Part shown: positions 18,637-27,391 of the stretch, piece by piece
Numbering within the stretch: the stretch's first letter is position 1
How the letters are laid out: each line of letters starts with the position of its first letter
From: Aquimarina sp. MMG016
Lineage (GTDB): Bacteria > Bacteroidota > Bacteroidia > Flavobacteriales > Flavobacteriaceae
Direction of reading: 5' to 3'
Assembly: GCF_018100805.1 (NCBI RefSeq)
Contig: NZ_JAGJEA010000003.1
Span: forward strand, 124,001-188,000
Length of the DNA: 64,000 nucleotides
The notes under the pieces: generated by a model
Told to the model about the DNA's origin: nothing
Database searches by the model: none
What the model saw: only the letters and a program-made list of their open reading frames with translations
Program-made: the position numbers and the translations under genes

Positions 18637-19959
18637 ATGAAAAATAAATTTTACGCAATCGCTTGTGGGCTTATGATAACTGCATCTGCCAGTGCACAAG
18701 AAGTAGAATTTACTGAGTATGACCTAGATAATGGTCTTCACGTAATTCTACACCAAGACAATGGTGCTCCAGTAGTAACCACTTCTGTTATGTATCATGT
18801 AGGAGGAAAAGATCGAACAGAAGGACGAACCGGATTTGCTCACTTTTTTGAACATCTATTATTCGAGGGAACTAAAAATATAGGTAGAGGGAAATGGTTC
18901 GAAATTGTTTCTTCTAATGGAGGAAAAAACAATGCCAACACTTCTCAAGACAGAACTTATTATTATGAAGTTTTTCCATCTAATAACTTAGAACTAGGAC
19001 TATGGATGGAATCCGAACGTATGTTGCACCCTGTTATAGATCAAAAAGGTATTGATACTCAACAGGAAGTTGTAAAAGAGGAAAAAAGACAAAGCTATGA
19101 TAATAGACCTTATGGTCAAATATTACCAGTTTTGGGAGAAAATCTATTTAAAGTACATCCTTATAAAGATCCTAACATTGGATATATGAAAGATCTTGAT
19201 GCCGCAACATTAGAGGATGTGATCGCTTACAACAAAAAGTACTATGTTCCAAATAATGCAGTTTTAGTCGTTGCTGGAGATATCAATATTGATGAAACCA
19301 AAAAAATGATTAAAGAATATTTTGGGCCTATTCCTAAGGGAAAAGATATTGTTCGCAATTATCCAAAAGAAGAACCAATCACAAAACAAATCAACGCCAA
19401 AGCTTACGACGCTAACATACAAGTTCCTGCCGCAGCAATCGCATATAGAACTCCTGGTTTTAAGGAGAGAGATGCTTATGTTTTAGAGATGATATCTACA
19501 TATTTAAGTGATGGAAAAAGCTCTAAGCTTTACAAAAAAATGGTTGATGAACAAAAGCAAGCTTTACAGGTTGGTGCTTTTAGTATTCCTCAAGAAGATT
19601 ATGGGATGTACTTAGTATTTGCACTTCCTGTTGGCGCAACTGGTCTAGATGTTTTGGTTGCCGAAATGGAAGAAGAAGTAGCAAAGGTTAGAGAGGAATT
19701 AATCTCTGAAAAAGATTATCAGAAATTACAAAATAAGTTCGAAAATCAGTTTGTAAACTCCAACTCTAGTGTAGAAGGTATTGCTGGTTCTTTGGCTACA
19801 TATAATATGTTATATGGAGATACTGCATTGATTAATAAAGAAATCGAAATTTATCGATCAATAACACGTGAAGAAATCAAGGAAGTAGCAAATAAACATT
19901 TAAATCCTAATCAAAGAGTCGTTATTGACTATTTACCAGGAGAAAAAGCTGCAAACTAA
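18637..19959 (+). CDS. M16 family zinc metallopeptidase, catalytic partner
   Basis: The ATG at 18637 gives a 440-residue protein with a signal peptide (MKNKFYAIACGLMITASASAQ). The inverted zinc motif HxxEH is intact as HFFEH (H69, E72, H73), and the downstream glutamate region EVVKEEKRQSYDNRPYG provides the third ligand. It is a periplasmic or outer-membrane-associated insulinase/PqqL-type peptidase. The next gene, 12 bp downstream, encodes a second M16 protein lacking the motif. The two probably form an active/inactive heterodimer, as in other bacterial M16B pairs. Confidence 0.93.
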   Translation: MKNKFYAIACGLMITASASAQEVEFTEYDLDNGLHVILHQDNGAPVVTTSVMYHVGGKDRTEGRTGFAHFFEHLLFEGTKNIGRGKWFEIVSSNGGKNNANTSQDRTYYYEVFPSNNLELGLWMESERMLHPVIDQKGIDTQQEVVKEEKRQSYDNRPYGQILPVLGENLFKVHPYKDPNIGYMKDLDAATLEDVIAYNKKYYVPNNAVLVVAGDINIDETKKMIKEYFGPIPKGKDIVRNYPKEEPITKQINAKAYDANIQVPAAAIAYRTPGFKERDAYVLEMISTYLSDGKSSKLYKKMVDEQKQALQVGAFSIPQEDYGMYLVFALPVGATGLDVLVAEMEEEVAKVREELISEKDYQKLQNKFENQFVNSNSSVEGIAGSLATYNMLYGDTALINKEIEIYRSITREEIKEVANKHLNPNQRVVIDYLPGEKAAN

Positions 19960-19971
19960 GAAATACAAAAA

Positions 19972-22038
19972 ATGAAAAAAATAATTATAGTATTGGTTTT
20001 AGCTTTAACAGCTATAAACCTACAAGCACAAGTAGATAGGAGCAAAATGCCAAAACCTGGTCCTTCTCCTGAAATCAACTTAAAAGAAGCTAAACGCTTT
20101 GAATTAGACAACGGACTTAAAGTACTTGTGGTAGAAAACCACAAGCTCCCTAGAGTTTCTATTCAGTTACGAATAGACAATCCTCCTATTTCAGAAGGAG
20201 ATAAAGCAGGTGTATCTAGCTTAACTTCTAGTTTATTAGGTAATGGATCCAAATCTATTTCTAAAGATGATTTTAATGAAGAAGTAGACTTCTTAGGAGC
20301 AAGAATGAATTTTGGATCCCAAAGTGCTTTTGCGTCTTCTTTATCTAAATATTTTCCTAGGATATTGGAGCTAATGGCTGATGCTGCTATTAACCCCAAT
20401 TTTACTCAGGAAGAATTTGAAAAAGAAAAAGCTAAGCTGATTACAGGGCTAAAGACTCAGGAAAAAGATGTTCCATCTATTGCAGCAAGAGTACAAAGAG
20501 CTTTAGCATATGGAGTAAAGCATCCATATGGAGAGTTCACAACAGAAAAAACCGTAAATAACGTTGCCCTAACAGATGTAGAAAAATTCTATTCGGATTA
20601 CTTTGTACCTGCTAATGCATATATGATTGTTATCGGTGATGTTAAGTTTGATGACGTAGAAAAATTAGTGACAAAAAACTTTACACCTTGGACTAAAGCT
20701 ACACCACCTTCGTTTGGTTTTTCAAAACCAGCAAATGCACAATATACCCAAATCAACTTTGTAGACATGCCTAATGCTGTGCAGTCCGAAATTGCTGTGC
20801 AGAATCTTGCTGATCTAAAAATGAAAGATGCTGATTATCTTTCTGCATTAGTGGCCAACCAGATTTTAGGAGGAGGAGGAGAAGCTCGTCTTTTTCTTAA
20901 TCTTCGTGAAGACAAGGGATACACTTACGGTTCTTATTCAAGATTAGATGATGATAAGTATGCTCCATCCAGATTTAGAGCAACAGCAAGTGTTCGTAAT
21001 GCAGTAACTGATAGTTCTGTAGTAGAAATATTAAAAGAAGTTGATCGAATTATAAAAGAGCCTGTTTCTGCTGAAGAATTAAAAAATACTAAAGCTAAAT
21101 ATGTTGGTAATTTCGTTTTAGCATTAGAAAAACCCGAGACAATAGCAAGATATGCTCTAAACATTGAAACAGAAGGATTGCCTAAAGATTTTTATAAAAC
21201 TTATTTAGAGCGAATTAATTCTATTACTGTAGAAGACGTACAAAAAGCAGCTAAAAAGTACTTTAGCTCTAGCAATGCTCGTATTGTTGTAGCCGGTAAG
21301 GGAAGTGATGTTATCAAAAATATAGAAAAAGTAAACTTTAATGGAAAAAAAGTTCCTGTTTTCTATTTTGATAAATACGGTAATAAAACTGAAAAACCAG
21401 ATTACAATGCTGCTAAACCAGAAGGAGTAACCGCTCAATCAGTACTTGACAATTATTTCAAAGCTATTGGAGGAAAAGATAAGCTTAAAACGGTGGAATC
21501 TACCTTTATGACTGCTGAGGCTCCTTTTAATGGTAACACATTAGGGCTTATTACAAAAATGACGACAAAAAACCAATCTCTAGTAGAGGTTAAATTTGGA
21601 GCAATGACTGCACAAAAAGTTGTTTTTGACGGAACACAAGGATATATAATGGCTCAAGGGCAAAAGCTAGATTATACTGAAGCTCAAGTAAAAGATGCTA
21701 AACTGGATGCTCACCCTTTTTCTGAGCTTTTAAATACATCTGCTACTCTAGACGGAGGTGCACAACCTTATGATAATGGAAAAGCTTATGCTATAAAATT
21801 AAGCGAAAAGAAAACGGCTTTCTTTGATACCGAAACAGGGCTAAAAGTAAAAGAAGTAACTATACAAGAACAGGCTGGACAAAAAATCCCAGTCACCATC
21901 TTCTATAGCAACTATAAAGAAGTTAATGGAATTAAATTTCCTTATACGATTTCTCAATCTTTAGGTCCGCAAAAAATTGATTTTACAATAAAAGAAATTA
22001 AAATCAACGAAGGTGTAACTGATGAAGATTTTAAGTAA
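19972..22038 (+). CDS. M16 family protein without zinc motif, with C-terminal lipoprotein-sorting-like domain
   Basis: The 688-residue exported protein (signal peptide to about residue 20) has an M16 fold. At the place of HxxEH it reads GVSSLTSSLLGNG (80-92), so it cannot bind catalytic zinc. The substrate-clamp region YGEFTTEKTV and the RLFLNLREDKGYTYG motif of M16 C-terminal halves are kept. Residues from about 485 to the end form an extra beta-rich domain (YFKAIGGKDKLKTVEST...) resembling LolA/outer-membrane lipoprotein-sorting domains. It is probably the non-catalytic partner of the upstream peptidase. Confidence 0.9.
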   Translation: MKKIIIVLVLALTAINLQAQVDRSKMPKPGPSPEINLKEAKRFELDNGLKVLVVENHKLPRVSIQLRIDNPPISEGDKAGVSSLTSSLLGNGSKSISKDDFNEEVDFLGARMNFGSQSAFASSLSKYFPRILELMADAAINPNFTQEEFEKEKAKLITGLKTQEKDVPSIAARVQRALAYGVKHPYGEFTTEKTVNNVALTDVEKFYSDYFVPANAYMIVIGDVKFDDVEKLVTKNFTPWTKATPPSFGFSKPANAQYTQINFVDMPNAVQSEIAVQNLADLKMKDADYLSALVANQILGGGGEARLFLNLREDKGYTYGSYSRLDDDKYAPSRFRATASVRNAVTDSSVVEILKEVDRIIKEPVSAEELKNTKAKYVGNFVLALEKPETIARYALNIETEGLPKDFYKTYLERINSITVEDVQKAAKKYFSSSNARIVVAGKGSDVIKNIEKVNFNGKKVPVFYFDKYGNKTEKPDYNAAKPEGVTAQSVLDNYFKAIGGKDKLKTVESTFMTAEAPFNGNTLGLITKMTTKNQSLVEVKFGAMTAQKVVFDGTQGYIMAQGQKLDYTEAQVKDAKLDAHPFSELLNTSATLDGGAQPYDNGKAYAIKLSEKKTAFFDTETGLKVKEVTIQEQAGQKIPVTIFYSNYKEVNGIKFPYTISQSLGPQKIDFTIKEIKINEGVTDEDFK

Positions 22039-22045
22039 TACTTAA

Positions 22046-22113
22046 TAGCAAATAGAAATAAATAAAGGCTCGTTCTGTATTAAGAACGAGCCTTTATTTA
22101 TTTCTATTTGCTA
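22046..22113. terminator. Perfect 31-bp inverted repeat, bidirectional terminator reaching into a coding end
   Basis: Arms 22046-22076 and 22083-22113 are exact reverse complements with a 6-nt loop (GTATTA). The GC-containing core (GGCTCGTTCT/AGAACGAGCC) flanked by A- and T-runs is a normal terminator for both convergent genes. The outer arm spans the last codons and stop of the EamA transporter, so part of its coding end is duplicated in inverted form downstream of the M16 gene. Confidence 0.88.
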
Positions 22114-22969
22114 AATACACTCCAAAAATGATAATTAAAGATGCTAGTAATTGATAAAATGTAAATTTCTCGCCATCTAATACACCCCAAAGTAATGCAA
22201 CAATTGGCATAATATAAGTCACAGAACTTGCAAATACCGGTGTGCTTATTTGAATAAGCTTATTAAACATGATTTTAGCAATCCCCGTTCCTACTACGGC
22301 CAATATTGCCATATATACAATACTTGTTTGCACAGTCTCATTAACTAGAAATTTAGCTTTAAAAAAGCCAGTGAAATAAAGCACAATCAATGCCGGAATA
22401 AAAAGAACAACAAAATTACCATTAGCGATAGCCAATGGAGAAATGTGTTGTAAATGACGTTTAATAATATTTACATTGATCCCATAACCAAAAGTAGCGA
22501 TAATTACCAAAAAAGCATATCTATAATTCTGATCTGGATTGATATTGGATCCTTCCCATATTAAAGCCAAACAACCCACCAAACCCACAACAACTCCAAT
22601 AAGTTGATTTTTGCTAAAGCTTACAGAAAATACCAAAACTCCAAGAACAAATGTAATTAAAGGGGTCATAGAATTTAGGATAGATGTAACTCCACTATCA
22701 ATCTCGGTTTCTGCAAAAGCAAACAAAAAAGCTGGAATAAAAGTGCCTGAAAAAGCTGATATGGCCACCCATTTCCATGCTGCACCCTGAATGGTTTTAA
22801 TGCTTCTAAAACCTATTAAAAACAAAAATATCGCAGCAAAAAATGTTCTTAACGCTCCTAGCTGCATTGGTGTGATACCAAGTAGTGATTTTTTAATAAG
22901 TATAAATGAGCTCCCCCAGACCAGTGACAGTATCCCCAGGTAAATCCATTTTAGTTTGTCGTTTTGCAT
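22094..22969 (-). CDS. EamA/DMT superfamily transporter
   Basis: The 291-residue protein has ten predicted membrane helices in two EamA repeats. It contains LVWGSSFILIKKSL near the N-terminus, and the second repeat begins about residue 150 (YAFLVIIATFGYGINVNIIK). Family members export amino acids, nucleobases or other metabolites; the substrate cannot be read from sequence. It is a single gene whose last codons lie inside the 31-bp terminator repeat shared with the M16 pair. Confidence 0.9.
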   Translation of the reverse strand: MQNDKLKWIYLGILSLVWGSSFILIKKSLLGITPMQLGALRTFFAAIFLFLIGFRSIKTIQGAAWKWVAISAFSGTFIPAFLFAFAETEIDSGVTSILNSMTPLITFVLGVLVFSVSFSKNQLIGVVVGLVGCLALIWEGSNINPDQNYRYAFLVIIATFGYGINVNIIKRHLQHISPLAIANGNFVVLFIPALIVLYFTGFFKAKFLVNETVQTSIVYMAILAVVGTGIAKIMFNKLIQISTPVFASSVTYIMPIVALLWGVLDGEKFTFYQLLASLIIIFGVYLANRNK

Positions 22970-23052
22970 CCTGTTACAATTACAGCTGCAAATGTTAAAA
23001 AAATATCAGTAGGAACCCCTAACGAAAACTAAAATTTAACAAGCTTTGGAAT

Positions 23053-23625
23053 TTACTCTTTCCATTGGATGGTCTCCATAATATGCATTATATCATTACG
23101 AAGATAATTTGCCGCAGGTAGTATAGAGTCATAATTTGGTTTTATTTTGAAATATACAGAACCAGATACAAAATGCCTGGTACTATCGGTCAAATAAAAC
23201 TGGTATGGTGAAGCTGCATTTCCAGAAACCTCATACATCCTTCCAAATATTCTTTTCTCAGGATAAACAAAATCTTTGGGTTGTATCGCATCTGCCTTTA
23301 CCACATGTTCCTGAGTAAGGTTTTGTGCATCTCTCAACAAAGATTCGAGGTTATTGTTTATCGCATAATAGGAGATATAAATTGTAGCTTTTAGACTTGA
23401 ATACTCTATATTATACCAACACTTTTTCCCTTTTAAAGGTACCTGAATGTCTGATATATTATTTTTCTCAAAAGTATATGGGCAATCCAATTCTAATTTT
23501 GCATACTCTGAGGGAGGATATGACAATCGCAGCATGGCTTTAGGCTTAGGCAAAATCTCTCCTCCACAAGAGCACAGGTTTATTATAATAACTACCAACA
23601 AAGCTATAGTTATACTATTCTTCAT
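23053..23625 (-). CDS. gldD: Gliding motility lipoprotein GldD
   Basis: The 190-residue lipoprotein has a signal peptide ending LCSC (lipidated C20). It carries the GldD-typical opening of the mature part, PKPKAMLRLSYP, and the later GNAASPYQFYLTDSTRHFVSGSVYF. GldD is required for gliding and for type IX secretion in Flavobacterium. It overlaps gldE by 11 bp, the conserved gldE-gldD pairing. Its product is anchored in the cell envelope. Confidence 0.96.
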   Translation of the reverse strand: MKNSITIALLVVIIINLCSCGGEILPKPKAMLRLSYPPSEYAKLELDCPYTFEKNNISDIQVPLKGKKCWYNIEYSSLKATIYISYYAINNNLESLLRDAQNLTQEHVVKADAIQPKDFVYPEKRIFGRMYEVSGNAASPYQFYLTDSTRHFVSGSVYFKIKPNYDSILPAANYLRNDIMHIMETIQWKE

Positions 23626-24940
23626 CTTTAATCGTCAATTTAATTTGTTTGATCCGTTTGTTATCCAGAGACTCTACTTTGAACGAGTATCTATCCACGG
23701 TTATTATCTCTCCTCGTTTCGGAAAACTTCCGGATATTTCTAGTAGGAATCCTGCAATCGTTTCTGCATCCCCTTTTTTATGTTCAAAAACTGTGTTCTC
23801 TTCCAGCTTAATTATTTTATAAAAATCCTTTAATGATGTTCTGCCCTCGAATACATAATTTTTATCATCCAATTTTGAAAAAATAAGATCTTCATCATCA
23901 AATTCATCACTAATATCACCAACAATTTCTTCGATGATATCTTCAAGAGAAATCAAACCACTAGTTCCACCATACTCATCTACAACAATAGCGAGATGAT
24001 TCTTCTTATCTTTAAAATCATTTAATAAATCATCTAGTTTTTTATTCTCAGGAACAAAATATGGTTCCCTTAATAAACTTGTCCAGTCAAGTTTTTCCTT
24101 ATTAACATGTGGCAAAAGATCCTTTACATATAAAATACCAACAACTTTATCAATACTTTCCTCATATACTGGAATTCTGGAATATCCATTTTCTACAATT
24201 TCGTGAATAATCTCTTGATAAGAAGAAGTGTTGTTAAGTGCAAAAATATCTATACGAGGTCTCATCACCTGCTTAGTATCTGTATTTCCAAAAGAAACTA
24301 TCCCCTCTAATATTTTCTTTTCTTCAATAGTCGTATCCTTATCAGACGTAAGTTCTAATGCCTGCGAGAGTTGATCTACACTGATATTTGATTTTTGCCT
24401 CCCTAATCGACTATGAATACTAGTGGTAACTCTCCTCATCGGTAAACTAATTGGAGTAATTATCCAATCTAAAACTCTCAAAGGACGAGCCATAAACTTC
24501 GCAAACTTTACGTTATTCCTGCTAGCATATATTTTTGGCAGAATCTCTCCAAATAGCAATATCAAAAAAGCGATAATACCAACCTCAACCATAAATCTAA
24601 CATTGAGCCAACCAAACCACTCATAATCTAAACTGCCAAAATACTTTTCTCCTATATTACTAAAGAGCAAAACAATTGCGATATTGATAAAATTGTTTGC
24701 TACAAGAATTGTCGCTAGCAATTTCTTAGGATTATTAAGTAGTTTAGAAATAATTTTTAGATTCTTAGAAGCGTTTTCTTCATCCTTAAGATCTGTCGGA
24801 GCCAGAGAAAATAAAGCTACTTCACTCCCGGATATTAATGCAGAAAAAATCAAAAGTATAATTAACAAAACCAAATTAATGGTATGCATTACATCAAATA
24901 CAAGTAGCGAAATAAATAAGGGTTCAGGATCAGGGTCCAA
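23615..24940 (-). CDS. gldE: Gliding motility-associated protein GldE (CNNM/CBS/CorC domains)
   Basis: The 441-residue membrane protein has an N-terminal CNNM-type transmembrane region (about 20-160), two CBS domains (about 215-335, with VVGILYVKDLLPH and IVVDEYGGTSGLISLEDI) and a C-terminal CorC/HlyC domain. This is the GldE layout. The reading starts at TTG (24940); an ATG at 24889 (MHTINLVLL) would remove 17 residues. I keep the longer form because the DPDP-containing opening seems typical of GldE, but this is from memory. It lies 24 bp after ssb and overlaps gldD. Confidence 0.94.
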   Translation of the reverse strand: MDPDPEPLFISLLVFDVMHTINLVLLIILLIFSALISGSEVALFSLAPTDLKDEENASKNLKIISKLLNNPKKLLATILVANNFINIAIVLLFSNIGEKYFGSLDYEWFGWLNVRFMVEVGIIAFLILLFGEILPKIYASRNNVKFAKFMARPLRVLDWIITPISLPMRRVTTSIHSRLGRQKSNISVDQLSQALELTSDKDTTIEEKKILEGIVSFGNTDTKQVMRPRIDIFALNNTSSYQEIIHEIVENGYSRIPVYEESIDKVVGILYVKDLLPHVNKEKLDWTSLLREPYFVPENKKLDDLLNDFKDKKNHLAIVVDEYGGTSGLISLEDIIEEIVGDISDEFDDEDLIFSKLDDKNYVFEGRTSLKDFYKIIKLEENTVFEHKKGDAETIAGFLLEISGSFPKRGEIITVDRYSFKVESLDNKRIKQIKLTIKDEE

Positions 24941-24964
24941 ATTATACTGGTTTAGTTAAACATA

Positions 24965-25423
24965 TCAGAACGGAAGATCGTCTTCTTCTGTATCTGGTGA
25001 TGCGGATGAAACAGATTGCGGGTCAGCCGCAGAGGTATTCACTTGTGGCGTATTCTGAACAACTGGTCCAGATGGTTGGTTCTCGTTCTTAGGAGTCAAA
25101 AAAGTAAAATCAGTACATTGTATTTCTGTACTATATCTATCTTTACCTTGATCATCTTGCCATTTTCTGGTTTTAAGACGACCTTCGATATATATTTTAT
25201 CTCCTTTATTAAGGTACTTTTCACAGATCTCAGCTGCTTTATTTCTAACCACAATATTATGCCACTCAGTAGTGTTTACTCTTTCTCCCGTACTCTTGTT
25301 GACATAAGAATCGTTAGTAGCTAACGGAAATCTACCAATGCAATTACCTCCTTCAAAATAATGCATCTTTACCTCATCTCCCGTATGCCCTATAAGCATT
25401 ACTTTATTTAGTGTTCCTGACAT
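24965..25423 (-). CDS. ssb: Single-stranded DNA-binding protein
   Basis: The 152-residue protein starts MSGTLNKVMLIGHTGDEVKM and has a full OB-fold with NTTEWHNIVV and YIEGRLKTRKWQDDQG. A flexible Pro/Gln/Ser linker then leads to the acidic tip EEDDLPF, which binds partner proteins in replication and repair. It lies between mutY (194 bp upstream) and gldE, an arrangement conserved in flavobacteria. Confidence 0.97.
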   Translation of the reverse strand: MSGTLNKVMLIGHTGDEVKMHYFEGGNCIGRFPLATNDSYVNKSTGERVNTTEWHNIVVRNKAAEICEKYLNKGDKIYIEGRLKTRKWQDDQGKDRYSTEIQCTDFTFLTPKNENQPSGPVVQNTPQVNTSAADPQSVSSASPDTEEDDLPF

Positions 25424-25617
25424 TTATAGTTTTTATTTTTTAAACGTTAGCAATATATAAAAGATAACGAATCTGTGTGCTCTTTATTTCTCACTCATCA
25501 TCACCTTAACTACATTATAGTAAATGTAATAAAAAAAACGATAAATATTCTTCCTTTGACAGCTATCGATCCATATTTTTGAAAATGAATTTGACGTTTT
25601 TATTCTTCAGCATTTTT

Positions 25618-26673
25618 TCAGCTAAAAAATGAATCTATAAAATTACCTAACAGAATAGGAACAGGATATTCATGAATTTTTTGGGAGTTAACAATTCGAT
25701 GCCCATTTCCAGCTTTAAGTTTTCCATCGACTTTAATAATATAAAATCTTGTATATAAATGTTGGTGCGACAATTTATGAACCACAAAATCTTCTTGATG
25801 CAATGTTATTTCGTAATTCACATCTTTTATAAGATTATGTAAAATAGGGTTAGACTCAATATCTTTAAACTTAATTTCCTGATCGCTTTCGATTAAAGGA
25901 AATTCATATAAATTCAGCCAAATCCCTTTACCAGTTCGTTGCTGAATAATTGTTTGTTGTTCATTAATAGAAAAAACCAAATAATTAAAATATCGCTTCT
26001 TAACTTTAAGTTTCTTCAATTTTATAGGTAACGAATCTACTTTTCCGTTTTTTAATCCTTCGCAGCTATCATTTAATGGACAAATAACGCAGTATGGACT
26101 TTTGGGTTTACATTGTAACGCTCCAAACTCCATAATAGCTTGATTATACGTTGCAGGTTCATCATGATCTACTAATTCAACTGCCAATTCTTTAAACTTC
26201 TTAATACCCTGGGTACTATTAATAGGAATATCTATATCAAAGTATCTAGATAAAACCCTATATACATTTCCATCTACTACCGGAACAACTTCATTATAAC
26301 AAATAGAAGCAATTGCACTAGCTGTATAATCTCCAACACCTTTTAACTTTAATAGATCCTTATAATTAGAAGGAAAAACTCCATTCAGTTGATTAGCAAC
26401 ATATTTTGCCGTAAAATGTAAATTTCTAGCTCGAGAATAGTAACCCAATCCCTGCCATAATTTAAGTACTTTTTCTTCTTCAGCATTAGCCAAATCAAAA
26501 ACGGTAGGAAAAGTCTCGGTAAAAGACAAATAATAAGGTAATCCTTGCGCAACTCTTGTCTGTTGTAAAATAATTTCACTAAGCCAAATACGATATGGAT
26601 CTGTAGTTTCTCTCCATGGCATTGTTCTTTTATTTTGTAAGTACCACGTTATGAGTTTTTTAGAAAATTTCAT
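25618..26673 (-). CDS. mutY: A/G-specific adenine glycosylase
   Basis: The 351-residue enzyme removes adenine mispaired with 8-oxoguanine. It has the opening NKRTMPWRETTDPYRIWLSE, the helix-hairpin-helix LKGVGDYTASAI with the catalytic Asp in VPVVDGNVYRV, and the iron-sulfur cluster motif C-x6-C-x2-C-x5-C (CKPKSPYCVICPLNDSC). A C-terminal NUDIX-like 8-oxoG recognition domain begins at about residue 225. It is divergent from the HU gene, with 130 bp between the starts. Confidence 0.97.
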   Translation of the reverse strand: MKFSKKLITWYLQNKRTMPWRETTDPYRIWLSEIILQQTRVAQGLPYYLSFTETFPTVFDLANAEEEKVLKLWQGLGYYSRARNLHFTAKYVANQLNGVFPSNYKDLLKLKGVGDYTASAIASICYNEVVPVVDGNVYRVLSRYFDIDIPINSTQGIKKFKELAVELVDHDEPATYNQAIMEFGALQCKPKSPYCVICPLNDSCEGLKNGKVDSLPIKLKKLKVKKRYFNYLVFSINEQQTIIQQRTGKGIWLNLYEFPLIESDQEIKFKDIESNPILHNLIKDVNYEITLHQEDFVVHKLSHQHLYTRFYIIKVDGKLKAGNGHRIVNSQKIHEYPVPILLGNFIDSFFS

Positions 26674-26756
26674 AGCAAAATCTTAAGTTTTCCAAAATTA
26701 AACGTTTAAAAATGATAATTTCACCTTAAGTATTGATATTTTGGATTTTAAATTAT

Positions 26757-26764
26757 TATATTTG
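26757..26764 (+). promoter_or_regulatory. -7 box of the HU gene
   Basis: TATATTTG matches TAnnTTTG and lies 39 bp upstream of the HU start codon. A TTG at 26733-26735 is 21 bp upstream, an acceptable -33 spacing. Confidence 0.65.
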
Positions 26765-26803
26765 CCCCCTTGAAAATTTAAAAACCCCTAAATTAACATT
26801 ATA

Positions 26804-27094
26804 ATGACGAAAGCAGATATTGTAGCTAAAATTTCGGAAAAATTAGGAATAGAAAAAGGAGATGTACAGGCAACTGTAGAAACATTTATGGAAGAGGTAA
26901 AAAGTTCTCTAGAAAGTGGAGATAATGTTTACTTAAGAGGATTTGGAAGCTTTATTATTAAAACAAGAGCTGAAAAAACTGGTCGTAATATTTCAAAAAA
27001 TACTACTATTAAGATTCCAGCACATAACATCCCAGCATTTAAGCCAGCAAAAATATTTGTTGAAGGTGTAAAAACTAACGTAGAAGTTAAGTAA
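26804..27094 (+). CDS. HU/IHF family DNA-binding protein
   Basis: The 96-residue histone-like protein starts MTKADIVAKISEKLGI and has the DNA-bending arm region VYLRGFGSFIIKTRAEKTGRN followed by IPAHNIPAFKPAK. Both are diagnostic of the HU/IHF family. It organises the nucleoid as a dimer. The following small basic gene and the RNase E/G gene lie on the same strand, an order I recall from many flavobacterial genomes. Confidence 0.96.
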   Translation: MTKADIVAKISEKLGIEKGDVQATVETFMEEVKSSLESGDNVYLRGFGSFIIKTRAEKTGRNISKNTTIKIPAHNIPAFKPAKIFVEGVKTNVEVK

Positions 27095-27132
27095 CAACTC
27101 ACATTAATAATCAATAAAAATAACATTTCACT

Positions 27133-27222
27133 ATGCCAAGTGGTAAAAAACGTAAAAGACACAAGGTAGCTACGCACAAGCGTAAAAAAAGAAGAAGAGC
27201 TAATCGCCACAAGAAAAAGTAG
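27133..27222 (+). CDS. 29-residue highly basic protein, COX24/AURKAIP1 (mS38)-like
   Basis: Reading from ATG at 27133 gives 29 codons; about two thirds of the residues are Lys, Arg or His. The sequence begins MPSGKKRKRHKVATHKRKKR and ends in a short KKK. This matches the very small Bacteroidota proteins that resemble the C-terminal domain of mitochondrial COX24/AURKAIP1 (ribosomal protein mS38). It is therefore a likely ribosome-associated peptide. It lies 38 bp downstream of HU and directly before a terminator whose stem begins inside its last codons. Such a gene is easily missed by length-limited gene callers. Confidence 0.85.
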   Translation: MPSGKKRKRHKVATHKRKKRRRANRHKKK

Positions 27223-27241
27223 TTTTCTAACTACTTTTTTT
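27215..27241 (+). terminator. Rho-independent terminator after HU and the small basic gene
   Basis: A 10-bp stem (AAAAGTAGTT / AACTACTTTT) with a 4-nt loop and a following T-run starts inside the final codons of the 29-residue gene. It separates that unit from the RNase gene. Confidence 0.85.
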
Positions 27242-27359
27242 GTTTAAAAAAGTTCTTTGAAATCGAGATAAAGTTGCTATACGATTGCTACCAAACTGTA
27301 TAGACTTTATTTCAACGGAATTGTCAGAAATTCCTGTGAAAAAATTTGTTTAATCCTTT

Positions 27360-27373
27360 CCGATAGTTATCGG
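27360..27373. repeat. CCGATA/TATCGG palindrome in the RNase E/G leader
   Basis: A 6-bp inverted repeat with a 2-nt centre (CCGATA GT TATCGG) lies 18 bp upstream of the GTG start of the RNase gene. It resembles common flavobacterial ATCGGG-type palindromes. As RNA it would form a hairpin near the ribosome-loading site. Confidence 0.5.
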
Positions 27374-27391
27374 GATAAAAATCTAATCAGA

